Below, in pieces: positions 36,613-44,799 of a DNA stretch of 64,000 bases. The DNA comes from Sphingobacterium sp. xlx-96 (GTDB lineage: Bacteria > Bacteroidota > Bacteroidia > Sphingobacteriales > Sphingobacteriaceae), in assembly GCF_011007365.1 (NCBI RefSeq), contig NZ_WFKM01000002.1:248001-312000 (forward strand), read 5' to 3'. Below the pieces are notes generated by a model. It was not told where the DNA came from. It was given only the letters and a program-made list of their open reading frames with translations, and searched no databases. The position numbers were made by a program, and so were the translations under genes. Position 1 is the first letter of the stretch. Each line of letters opens with the position of its first letter.

Positions 36613-39060
36613 TTATGCTCCGACATTTACCAAGTCTGCAAAAACTCCTCCTGCAGTTACTTCAGCACCCGCACCAGGTCCCTTAACCACAAGAGGTCTT
36701 TCTTTATACCGCTCGGTAGTAAAAGATATGATATTATCACTTCCCGAAAGTGCATAAAATGGATGCGTACTGTCCACCATTTGTAAAGAAATACAAACTT
36801 TTCCCTCTTCCAATTTGCCAATATATCGGATTACTTGACCGGCTGCAGCGGCTTGATCCTTTAACAAATTAAAATATTGTTCAGCCTTCAACAATTCTGC
36901 ATAAAACTCATCTACAGATGATGCTGCCAAACAAGCCTCTGGAAGTATCGCTCCTAAATCTACGTCTGAAGATTCAATCGGATATCCAGCATCACGAGCC
37001 AAAATCAGCATTTTTCGCATAAAATCAACGCCTCCTAAATCATCTCGGGGATCCGGTTCTGTATACCCCAACTCTTGTGCCTTCTTCACGACCTCATAAA
37101 ATGAAGCATCTCCCACAAAATTATTAAAGATGTAAGATATCGTTCCGGATAAAATTGCTTCTATTTTTAAAATACGATCGCCACTCATCATTAGGTCCTT
37201 TAACACGCGGACAATAGGCAACCCTGCACCAACATTAGTCTCATAAAAAAAGTCTACACCATGTTTGCGTGCCGCTTCATGCAGCGATTGATATTGTGCA
37301 TAATCTCCCGAATTCGCTATTTTATTACAAGTCACAATAGAGATATTGGATCTAAAAATATCCTCATAATATATTGCGGGCAACTTGCTAGCTGTGTTAT
37401 CAATAAACACACAATTGGGTAGATTGAGTGCTTTCATCTGTTCTATAAAGCTAGTCAAGTCTGCAATATCCCCCTTAGCTCCCAACGCTTCTTCCCATGC
37501 ACCCAAATCAATTCCGGATACATCAAATAACATTTTTCTTGAATTAGAGATGCCCACAACCTTAATTTCGATATCATTGCTTTCTAATAAGAAATCATGC
37601 TGCATAAATAGCTGTTTAAACAGTGTTGCACCTATATTACCAGTACCAAGGTTAAACACATGTAGTGTCTTCTTTAGTTCTGCAAAAAAGGCATCATGTA
37701 CCGCATTCAACGCTTTTGCAAGATCCTCTTTGGAAATAATAACGGAAATATTAAACTCAGAAGACCCTTGAGCGATGGCACGAACATTTATACCATTCCT
37801 TCCTAACGCATGGAACAATTTTCCCGACATACCTGGTGTTCGCTTCATATTTTCACCAACAATGGCCAATACAGAGAGGTTTTCTTCCACCTCTGGCATC
37901 ACCAGCTTACTTGCAGCCAACTCCAGCTCAAACTCTGAAGCGATCAAAACCAACGCCTTAGTCGCATCAGATGGATTGACCGCAAACGTTATACTGTGCT
38001 CCGAAGAAGATTGTGTGATTAACACAACATTAATCTGTTCGCGAGCCAATAAAGTAAACAAACGTCCTGAAAACCCAGATTTACCAATCATTCCGCTTCC
38101 CGTAAGATTGATGATCGATATATCTGAAATAGATGAAATACCTTTAATAGGATATTTCGACTTATCCGATTCGAACTGGATACGGGTTCCAGACAAATGA
38201 GGTTCGAAGGTATTTCTAATCGCAATCGGAATTTTTTTCATAAATGCAGGAATCATAGTTGGTGGATAAATGACTTTAGCACCGAAATAAGACAATTCCA
38301 TTGCCTCTGTATACGATAAGATAGGGAGCGAAAAAGCCTTTTTTACGATTCTAGGATCCGCAGTCAGCATACCATTCACGTCTGTCCAGATCTCAATAAC
38401 GGAAGCTCCTAATACAGCACCGAATATCGCTGCAGTATAGTCTGAACCGCCACGTCCTAATGTTGTAACCCTTCCTTTATCATTAGATCCGATAAATCCA
38501 GTAACAAATAATAACTTATTTGTGTGAGTGTACGATAGCGCCTGAATCAATTGAGTAGTCAAATCTTCATTTATATGTGCATTTCCAAAATTAGAGTCAG
38601 TTTTGATATAATGGGCCGCATTAATGTACTCCGAATCAGAAACATACTGTTCCATGATTTTGGAAACCATGTAATTGGAAAAGCGTTCTCCGAAAGACAG
38701 TACCAAATCTCTACTTTGATCACTCAACTCTCTCAAGGCAGTTATACCTTGCAATATATCATCGAGATCATTGACCATTAGTTTTAGTTTTGTAAATACC
38801 GGATTTTGAAATTTGACGGCTATCAGTTTTCGGACAACATCAAAATGTTTCTCTTCGATTACCTCCAGATTTGCACTAAACCCCTTCCCCTCAGCGGCAT
38901 CCTCAGCCATCTGTGTCAATAAATTGGTTACTCCAGACATCGCTGACAACACCACAAGCGGCTTTTCATTTTTCTCAAAAGAGTCCCTAACAATTGACAG
39001 TACCTTTTCTATACTCGACGCGGTACCTACGGATGTACCTCCAAATTTTAATACCTTCAT
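36613..39060 (-). CDS. thrA: Bifunctional aspartate kinase / homoserine dehydrogenase I
   Basis: An 815-residue fusion. The kinase domain (1-290) starts with MKVLKFGGTSVG and has TTLGRGGSDYTAAIFGA. Two ACT domains (about 310-455) include INVVLITQSSSEHSITFAV and INVRAIAQGSSEFNISVII, the sites for threonine feedback in this family. The dehydrogenase domain (465-815) has FNLGTGNIGATLFKQL, TCNKIANSGDYAQY, TNVGAGLPIVRVL and LGYTEPDPRDDLGGVDFMRKMLIL. It opens the threonine operon and is preceded by a leader peptide and terminator at 39094-39227, so transcription is probably attenuated by Thr/Ile supply. Confidence 0.96.
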   Translation of the reverse strand: MKVLKFGGTSVGTASSIEKVLSIVRDSFEKNEKPLVVLSAMSGVTNLLTQMAEDAAEGKGFSANLEVIEEKHFDVVRKLIAVKFQNPVFTKLKLMVNDLDDILQGITALRELSDQSRDLVLSFGERFSNYMVSKIMEQYVSDSEYINAAHYIKTDSNFGNAHINEDLTTQLIQALSYTHTNKLLFVTGFIGSNDKGRVTTLGRGGSDYTAAIFGAVLGASVIEIWTDVNGMLTADPRIVKKAFSLPILSYTEAMELSYFGAKVIYPPTMIPAFMKKIPIAIRNTFEPHLSGTRIQFESDKSKYPIKGISSISDISIINLTGSGMIGKSGFSGRLFTLLAREQINVVLITQSSSEHSITFAVNPSDATKALVLIASEFELELAASKLVMPEVEENLSVLAIVGENMKRTPGMSGKLFHALGRNGINVRAIAQGSSEFNISVIISKEDLAKALNAVHDAFFAELKKTLHVFNLGTGNIGATLFKQLFMQHDFLLESNDIEIKVVGISNSRKMLFDVSGIDLGAWEEALGAKGDIADLTSFIEQMKALNLPNCVFIDNTASKLPAIYYEDIFRSNISIVTCNKIANSGDYAQYQSLHEAARKHGVDFFYETNVGAGLPIVRVLKDLMMSGDRILKIEAILSGTISYIFNNFVGDASFYEVVKKAQELGYTEPDPRDDLGGVDFMRKMLILARDAGYPIESSDVDLGAILPEACLAASSVDEFYAELLKAEQYFNLLKDQAAAAGQVIRYIGKLEEGKVCISLQMVDSTHPFYALSGSDNIISFTTERYKERPLVVKGPGAGAEVTAGGVFADLVNVGA

Positions 39061-39093
39061 TGATTCTATATTAGTTTGTTTGTTTTAAAATAG

Positions 39094-39129
39094 CACAAAA
39101 AAAGCCTTCCTCATTTCGAGGAAGGCTTT
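39094..39129 (-). terminator. Attenuator terminator upstream of thrA
   Basis: On the minus strand AAAGCCTTCCTC pairs perfectly with GAGGAAGGCTTT (12 base pairs, loop GAAAT), followed by seven T with the last stem pairs. It lies 34 bases before the thrA ATG and 24 bases after the leader peptide stop, so it would block thrA unless prevented from forming. The 5' arm piece CCTTCCTC can instead pair with GAGGGAGG at 39167-39174 in the leader (one G.U), a ready antiterminator. Confidence 0.85.
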
Positions 39130-39152
39130 CTATATTTATGACACGTATTATT

Positions 39153-39227
39153 TCAACATAGAACTACCTCCCTCTGAGTTATCCCAGTGGTAATAATAGT
39201 TGTTGAAATAATAACGCTTAAAATCAT
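39153..39227 (-). CDS. thrL: Threonine operon leader peptide
   Basis: A 24-codon reading frame, too short for routine gene calling. Residues 6-17 read IISTTIITTGIT; in all, five threonine and six isoleucine codons make up 11 of 24. This resembles the logic of the enteric thr leader. It ends with TGA 24 bases before a perfect intrinsic terminator. Codons 18-21 contain the antiterminator strand GAGGGAGG. When Thr or Ile is scarce, a ribosome stalled at codons 9-17 would leave this strand free to pair with the terminator arm; a ribosome reaching the stop would cover it. A TAAATTTG promoter element lies at 39277-39284, about 50 bases upstream. Confidence 0.8.
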   Translation of the reverse strand: MILSVIISTTIITTGITQREVVLC

Positions 39228-39276
39228 GTCTTTTCGCAAATTTTAGATAAAGATAATACAATATTTTTATTAAATG

Positions 39277-39284
39277 CAAATTTA
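39277..39284 (-). promoter_or_regulatory. -7 promoter element of the thr operon
   Basis: On the minus strand TAAATTTG fits TAnnTTTG. It would start transcription about 43 bases before the leader peptide ATG. No TTTG is seen at the -33 position, which is AT-rich. Confidence 0.4.
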
Positions 39285-39584
39285 ACTTAATAAAATAGAA
39301 ATAGAATAAAAATAATGAGTCATATGGTGAACCGTTTGTAAACGTTTTGTACACCATATTAACAATACAATCTCCGTTTACAATCATTACCCCACCAAAA
39401 AAAAGCAACACACTCAAAAAGAACACTTTAAGAAACATCAAAAGTTAAAGTTTTGTTAAAAAAAAGTAAAATTGCTTGGATTAGATGGCTTTAAGTCTTA
39501 TCTTCGTTGACATAAGTTATACAATTGTATACTTAATTGTGTACTTACAGGAAGAAAAGTTGTAATTAAACATAAAGCGATTTA

Positions 39585-40160
39585 ATGAAAACAAAAAAAC
39601 TAATAGCAGGTTTGCTATTGACAGGCTTTTGTCTAGTGTCGCACGCACAAACAACAAACAAAAGTAAAACTGGAGATCAGGATAATCTTGCAAAAGAGTA
39701 CTTTTCTCAAATCATGGGTGTAGCCGTTAATGCTACAACAAGCACTAAACTTTATCAGTTCGTTTATGATTGGTTAGGAACACCTTATCGTTTAGGTGGA
39801 GATTCTAAAAAAGGAATCGATTGTTCCAAATTTTCATTAGCAGTATATGAAAATGTCTTCAACACCACAATTGGATATAACAGCAGAAATCAATATGATA
39901 ATGTCACCCCGATAGGAAAAGGTGAGCTTCAAGCAGGAGATTTGGTCTTTTTTAAAATCCGCAGTAAGAGCATTACACATGTGGGGGTTTATTTAGGAGA
40001 TGACAAATTTGCTCATGCTTCATCTAGCAAAGGAGTAATGGTTAGCAGCCTTAATGAAGCGTATTGGAAACGTTATTATTATAATGGAGGAAGACCTAAA
40101 AAAGATGAAGACAGAATCATGACTGCAGACGCAACGAACTACAAAGAAGACGGTAAATAA
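39585..40160 (+). CDS. Secreted NlpC/P60 family peptidoglycan hydrolase
   Basis: A 191-residue protein with a signal peptide ending in VSHAQTT. The C40 peptidase domain has YDWLGTPYRLGGDSKKGIDCSKF with nucleophile C80, H132 in ITHVGVYLGDD and H144 in KFAHASSSKGV. Such enzymes cut D-Glu-diaminopimelate bonds of peptidoglycan stem peptides in the periplasm. It is a single gene closed by a strong terminator. The about 40 residues before the domain are polar and unassigned. Confidence 0.93.
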   Translation: MKTKKLIAGLLLTGFCLVSHAQTTNKSKTGDQDNLAKEYFSQIMGVAVNATTSTKLYQFVYDWLGTPYRLGGDSKKGIDCSKFSLAVYENVFNTTIGYNSRNQYDNVTPIGKGELQAGDLVFFKIRSKSITHVGVYLGDDKFAHASSSKGVMVSSLNEAYWKRYYYNGGRPKKDEDRIMTADATNYKEDGK

Positions 40161-40184
40161 GAGTCTTTGTCGAAAGAAATTTCC

Positions 40185-40219
40185 AAAGTCCGAATGAGTG
40201 TATCATTCGGACTTTTTTT
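40185..40219 (+). terminator. Intrinsic terminator after the NlpC/P60 gene
   Basis: AAAGTCCGAATGA pairs perfectly with TCATTCGGACTTT around GTGTA, followed by a T-run. Confidence 0.9.
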
Positions 40220-40286
40220 ATACTATTCAATATTATACTGAAACTTATATAGAGTTTTCTTAAATTAGCATGGTCAAATAATCGTT

Positions 40287-40802
40287 ATGCCAACAAAACA
40301 AACTTTAATACTAAATAAAGAACAGATACAGCAAAAGTCAAAACGAATTGCTTATCAGATTCTAGAAGATAACTTTGAAGAGAAGGCCGTTGTATTAGTA
40401 GGAATTGCTGAGCGCGGCTATATTTTTGCTAAACGTCTACAGGTAATACTAAAAGAAATAGCTCCGGAAAAAGAGATAGAGCTCATTAAAGTTAGTATTG
40501 AAAAAAATAAAAGAACACTTGAAGCTACAACAGACCAACCTGTAGAAATGGCAAAAAATAAAGCTGTTATAATTGTTGATGATGTTTTGAATAGTGGAAG
40601 AACTTTAGCATACGCGCTAGCAGCTTTTATAAATGTTCCTTTAAAAAAGATGCGCACAGCTGTTCTTATAGACAGGAGTCACCATCAATTCCCAATATTT
40701 AGTGACTTTTACGGAACCAAACTCTCGACGATTTTGAAAGAACATGTTGAAGTTCGATTAGAGGAAATTGATAATGAAGAAGATGCAGCTTGGCTTTACT
40801 AA
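40287..40802 (+). CDS. Phosphoribosyltransferase family protein (PyrR-like)
   Basis: A 171-residue type I phosphoribosyltransferase. The PRPP-binding signature is AVIIVDDVLNSGRTLAYAL, with VLVGIAERGYIFAKRL at the pyrophosphate loop and the hood region near IDRSHHQFPIFSDFYG. The closest bacterial pattern is PyrR, which binds uracil and, in some bacteria, pyr mRNA. No pyrimidine gene is adjacent, so a regulatory role is not supported by context. It is convergent with the transglycosylase gene. Confidence 0.82.
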   Translation: MPTKQTLILNKEQIQQKSKRIAYQILEDNFEEKAVVLVGIAERGYIFAKRLQVILKEIAPEKEIELIKVSIEKNKRTLEATTDQPVEMAKNKAVIIVDDVLNSGRTLAYALAAFINVPLKKMRTAVLIDRSHHQFPIFSDFYGTKLSTILKEHVEVRLEEIDNEEDAAWLY

Positions 40803-40831
40803 GCTGCATCTTCGATAAACAGTCCGCCACT

Positions 40832-42271
40832 CTATCCTTTATTAACTTTGAGTTTCATCCCAGGCTTAATCATACTGCTTTTCAAACCATTATCAGCTTT
40901 CAATTTCGAGACCGTACTTCCATTAAATTTATTTGCTATACGGTCCAAGGAGTCCCCTTTTTTAACAGTATAAACTATTACATTGGATTTTGCGGAGACA
41001 GATGCTGTTTTTATATTTTTGGCAAGCCGGTTATCAACAGGCTTTTCTACAATTAATGAGCGTCCGATTATTCTACTTTTGGAGGACAACTCATTCCATG
41101 CCCTTAAATTCTGAACTGAAATACCAAACTTACGAGACACAGATGTTAACGTTTCCCCCGCTTTGACTTTATATTTTTTTTGTTTTTGTTCCTCATCGGC
41201 CAACATAAGTTCGTTACTGTTTCGGGTCGACTCTTGGACAGGTTCAATTTCGCGCAATGCAACATACAGAAGACTGTCGTTTGTCTGTTCAGTCACCGGC
41301 AACAGTAAACGCTTCGGCTTTTCAATAGAGCCTATTATGATACGCTGCTTAAAAGCAGGGTTATAATATTTCAACTGCTGCATCGATACACCTAAAGCTT
41401 TCGCCACATTGTCTAAATCAATTTTTCGATCTACCATAACCAGGTTACTTGACGATCCAAGTTCGGTGGACGCCGCTTCAATGCCATAATAATCTGCATT
41501 CGATAAAACATAGGTCATGGCAATATACTTTGGTATGTAATTCCGGGTTTCTTTCGGAAGAAAGGCTGATAATTCCCAGTAAGTAGGATTATGTAAACCG
41601 GAACGCTCTATAGCTCGCTTTACACAACCTCTTCCACAGTTATAAGATGCCAATGCTAAAAGCCAATCATCAAATTGATCATAAGCTTCTTTTATATACT
41701 GTCCCACCGCATAACTGGATGCGTACGCATCTTTACGCTCATCTATATTGCTATTCATTTCCAAGTTATAAAACTTAGCTGTAGCAAACATAAATTGCCA
41801 AGGGCCTACCGCACCCGACGTCGACACTAGATGTGGATTTAGTGAGGACTCAACCAAAGAGAGGTATTTAATTTCTTCAGGAAGGCCCATCTCCTTAAAT
41901 ACCTTTTCATAAATTCCAAAATAATGCTGGCTTAACCCGAGGAGTCGGTTCATATAAGGTCTGTAATTCTGTGAAATATATTTGTCAATATATCCCTTTA
42001 CATGCGAATTAAACTCTAAGGGGACCTCTTTCGAAACGGATTTAAGACGTCTTAAAATACCGATATCTTCTGGAGTAATTTCCAAATTGGGATCGAAATT
42101 CTCTTTTATAGAATCCAAATGAGAAGCGAGCTGCTTTTGCTGAAGTTCTATAAAAGTAACCATCGAACTATTCAGTTCTTCCTTTTGACTATCAATTGTT
42201 ATTTCTTGTGCACTAGTTTTAGTAGACAGTACAAATACAGTAACTATTAATAAAATAATAGAAAATTTCAT
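40832..42271 (-). CDS. Lytic transglycosylase with LysM domains (MltD-like)
   Basis: A 479-residue exported protein with an N-terminal hydrophobic signal (FSIILLIVTVFVLSTKTSAQE). The SLT domain (about 120-250) has the catalytic glutamate E141 in SLVESSLNPHLVSTSGAVGPWQFM and the ALASYNCGRGCVKRAI segment. Two clear LysM domains follow: YKVKAGETLTSVSRKFGIS and YTVKKGDSLDRIANKF, with a weaker one near KALGVSMQQLKYYNPAF. It cleaves glycan strands to 1,6-anhydro products while bound to peptidoglycan. Confidence 0.93.
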   Translation of the reverse strand: MKFSIILLIVTVFVLSTKTSAQEITIDSQKEELNSSMVTFIELQQKQLASHLDSIKENFDPNLEITPEDIGILRRLKSVSKEVPLEFNSHVKGYIDKYISQNYRPYMNRLLGLSQHYFGIYEKVFKEMGLPEEIKYLSLVESSLNPHLVSTSGAVGPWQFMFATAKFYNLEMNSNIDERKDAYASSYAVGQYIKEAYDQFDDWLLALASYNCGRGCVKRAIERSGLHNPTYWELSAFLPKETRNYIPKYIAMTYVLSNADYYGIEAASTELGSSSNLVMVDRKIDLDNVAKALGVSMQQLKYYNPAFKQRIIIGSIEKPKRLLLPVTEQTNDSLLYVALREIEPVQESTRNSNELMLADEEQKQKKYKVKAGETLTSVSRKFGISVQNLRAWNELSSKSRIIGRSLIVEKPVDNRLAKNIKTASVSAKSNVIVYTVKKGDSLDRIANKFNGSTVSKLKADNGLKSSMIKPGMKLKVNKG

Positions 42272-42310
42272 GATATCTAGTTTTTAAGCCGACTAGTGGG
42301 CGAGATTTAT

Positions 42311-42357
42311 AATAAAAAAGAAGGATTTGATCAAGCAGATAGCAAGATCAAATCCTT
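42311..42357 (-). terminator. Intrinsic terminator after tatA
   Basis: On the minus strand AAGGATTTGATC pairs with GATCAAATCCTT around a 13-base loop and is followed by CTTTTTTATT. It lies 23 bases after the tatA stop. Confidence 0.85.
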
Positions 42358-42379
42358 CCTTTCCTTTGTAATACAATCA

Positions 42380-42580
42380 TTAAGGATTGCTTGTATTATC
42401 AGATGTATTGTTTTTTTGTTCAGATGGCTCTTCTTTTTGTCCATCTTTAAATTCTTTCACACCACGTCCCAAACCACGCATTAACTCAGGAATTTTCTTT
42501 CCTCCAAACAACAACAGAACCAACACCACGATAATGATAATCTCTTGGGTTCCTATAAATAATAAATTTGATGTATACAT
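42380..42580 (-). CDS. tatA: Twin-arginine translocase subunit TatA/E
   Basis: A 66-residue protein with one transmembrane helix (EIIIIVVLVLLLFGGKKIPELMRGLGRGVKEFKDG), the FG hinge and the amphipathic helix typical of TatA, then a short polar tail. TatA forms the pore-like assembly for folded Tat substrates. No tatC is adjacent. Confidence 0.92.
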   Translation of the reverse strand: MYTSNLLFIGTQEIIIIVVLVLLLFGGKKIPELMRGLGRGVKEFKDGQKEEPSEQKNNTSDNTSNP

Positions 42581-42664
42581 TTTATTCTTTTATGCGTATA
42601 AAAACTCTTACAATAATTACTCCGTCAACACAAATATAGTTATTAATAAATTAATATCCCGTAA

Positions 42665-43930
42665 CTATCTTGCTATCCAAGAAGATGGATCAAATTCCTT
42701 AGTTCCCTGAGATAGCCCAAAATTGACAACAGGGAATCCTAAATCTGGATCATCGTCCGACGTACCGATTTGCTGCCCTCTACTTACTTTCTGTCCCCTA
42801 CGTACGCTTACAGAGGCTAAGTTAGAATAGAAACTAAAGTACTCACCATGTCGGATTACGATAACCCCTGATACCGCTTGTACAACTTCACCATCAAAAA
42901 CCGCTCTCACAGCAGCACCTGATGCCGTACGAATAGCGATATCCGGTTCAAAAGTAGAAATACCTTCAATCATCCGCATTCCAAATCCACGCACTATATT
43001 ACCCTGAGCCACAGGCCAAGGTAATCGACCCCTATTAGATTTAAAATCTGCGGATAATCTTTCAGCTTCTGGTGTCGAACGCAACACTTCGCTATCTGTC
43101 TTCTTAGGCGTTTTCTTTTCGACTTCTTCCACAGTTTTACCTGTCCGTTTAGCCTCAATCTCTGCTAAGCGTTTTCGTTCAGCCTCTGCTTTACGTCTTT
43201 CCTCTGCTATCTCGCGTTGTACCGCAGCCCGGATCAACGCCTCCATTTTCTTCTTCTCTTGCTGTTTAGCACTCAGTTTTCCTTTGAAGGATTTTTCTTC
43301 TTTCGCCAATTGACTTAACTCTACCTGATGGGCGGAGCGATCTTTAGCGATAATATTCTTCTCATTCTGCTGCTCAGCCAAAAGCTCTCTTTGTGCTTTC
43401 CTGTCTGCTTCTAATCGGGCAATTTTTAGTTCGATTTCTTTCTTTACGCCCTCTATTTCCGCAGCCTTGATCTTCCGTGCATCATTAAACTGCTGAAGAT
43501 ACTTGACACGTTTAAAGGCTTGATTAAAATCTTTTGAAGCGAAAATAAACATCATCTTGTTATAGCCATTTTTGTTACGAAATGCAAACATGATCATCTT
43601 CTCATAATCCTTTCTGATGCGCTCCAATTCGGCCTTCAATCCAGTTACCGATTTCGTATTTTCATTAATTTGATAGGAAAGGTTACCAAGTTCCTTATTA
43701 ATGATAGTAATTTTATCCTCTCTTAGATTAAGCTGTCGACTAAGGGCATTCACCTCCTTTTGTGAAAGAAGCTTCTCCTTTGTTTTTGCACTCAATTCTT
43801 TATTTAGGGCAGAAATATCGGCATTTATCTTTTCCAGCTGCTTTTTCAACTCAGCACTACTCTGACCGTAGGAAAAATGCACACATGCGCCAATTATAAA
43901 TATAATGAATAGTATTTTCTTCAAAATCAT
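42665..43930 (-). CDS. EnvC-like murein hydrolase activator with degenerate LytM domain
   Basis: A 421-residue protein with a signal peptide ending near HFSYGQSS, two long coiled-coil regions (about 25-110 and 140-270) and a C-terminal M23/LytM-like domain (about 310-421). The zinc ligands of active M23 peptidases are missing: the HxxxD site reads STFEPDIAIRT, and HxH-type positions are FYSNL and VNFGLS. This is the pattern of EnvC-type proteins, which activate amidases at the division site rather than cut peptidoglycan. The DUF4292 and TPR genes precede it on the same strand. Confidence 0.88.
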   Translation of the reverse strand: MILKKILFIIFIIGACVHFSYGQSSAELKKQLEKINADISALNKELSAKTKEKLLSQKEVNALSRQLNLREDKITIINKELGNLSYQINENTKSVTGLKAELERIRKDYEKMIMFAFRNKNGYNKMMFIFASKDFNQAFKRVKYLQQFNDARKIKAAEIEGVKKEIELKIARLEADRKAQRELLAEQQNEKNIIAKDRSAHQVELSQLAKEEKSFKGKLSAKQQEKKKMEALIRAAVQREIAEERRKAEAERKRLAEIEAKRTGKTVEEVEKKTPKKTDSEVLRSTPEAERLSADFKSNRGRLPWPVAQGNIVRGFGMRMIEGISTFEPDIAIRTASGAAVRAVFDGEVVQAVSGVIVIRHGEYFSFYSNLASVSVRRGQKVSRGQQIGTSDDDPDLGFPVVNFGLSQGTKEFDPSSWIAR

Positions 43931-44028
43931 GAACTGCTACTTCTTAATTTAGCCCTTTATAAAGCTTCCAAAAATAAACATATATCGTCTACTTGCCTAA
44001 TAAAAATCGTATTTTAACACCTACAATC

Positions 44029-44799
44029 TTACGGTATCATCTTATATTTTGAAGGAACGAGAAAAGGCATTTCTACATTTTGGTTAAATTCTGCTTTATT
44101 ATAATTCAAAACTGCACTTACATTCATTCCTGCTGCGTTCAACTTGATATGTTGATTCTGCGGAAAGTTATAACCATCAGAAATCACAAAACTACTGTAA
44201 TACGACTCTAGATTATCACTGGCACCTACCGCATTCAATCGAAATACCTTCGGCCTATTTTTTTCATTCAGACTATACTGAAAGGAAAGATCTCCTTTGA
44301 CGCCTACAATCTGTACCTCATCCGATGCACTAGCTACAGTGATCTGATCTGTCCTCAATAAAGACTGCGATACATTCGCCATCAAAAGGTCCTGCAAAGC
44401 AGAAAATGAAATCCGCGCACCCGTATACCGATGTACATACTCGAAAGGTTTCGAAATATAAGTACTTTGCATTTTATTCAATATTTGAATACTGTCCGGC
44501 GTAATTTTGACACGGGCAGCCTCATAATTAAACATAGTAGCAGTTACAGAAATCCAAATAGCTTGATCGCGTTGCATTCTAATATGCAATGTTACATCTT
44601 GTTTTTCATTATCAAACTCAACCTTTGCTTTTGCCCTTCCGTTAAAAGTTCGAAAATCTAGATTATTAATCAAATACCCTTCTGCCGTAGTTCTATTTTC
44701 CGTACTGGTTTCCGGATGCGTACCTATCAACTTCTTCTTACTTCCACACCCCACAATAATTAATAATGAAAGTAAAAAAAACAAATACCTAGTCCACAT
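44029..44799 (-). CDS. DUF4292 family lipoprotein
   Basis: A 256-residue protein with lipoprotein signal ending in LLIIVGCGSKKK. The domain resembles the LolA/LppX-like beta-sheet fold: FRTFNGRAKAKVEFDNEKQDVTLHIRMQRDQAIWISVT, then LLMANVSQSLL and long beta strands. DUF4292 proteins are conserved in Bacteroidota between TPR and EnvC-type genes, as here. A role in lipoprotein or lipid handling in the periplasm is inferred from the fold. It overlaps the TPR gene by 11 bases. Confidence 0.85.
   Translation of the reverse strand: MWTRYLFFLLSLLIIVGCGSKKKLIGTHPETSTENRTTAEGYLINNLDFRTFNGRAKAKVEFDNEKQDVTLHIRMQRDQAIWISVTATMFNYEAARVKITPDSIQILNKMQSTYISKPFEYVHRYTGARISFSALQDLLMANVSQSLLRTDQITVASASDEVQIVGVKGDLSFQYSLNEKNRPKVFRLNAVGASDNLESYYSSFVISDGYNFPQNQHIKLNAAGMNVSAVLNYNKAEFNQNVEMPFLVPSKYKMIP

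Noticed and set aside
39148-39441. 97-residue minus-strand frame with a signal-peptide-like start
   Set aside because: It is AT-rich low-complexity sequence, overlaps the thr leader region in another frame and contains the leader and promoter elements. Its composition (runs of Phe, Tyr, Lys, Leu) looks like translated AT-rich DNA.
39518-39531. 14-base palindrome TATACAATTGTATA before the NlpC/P60 gene
   Set aside because: Such AT-rich palindromes are expected by chance in this sequence; no second copy or promoter arrangement supports an operator.
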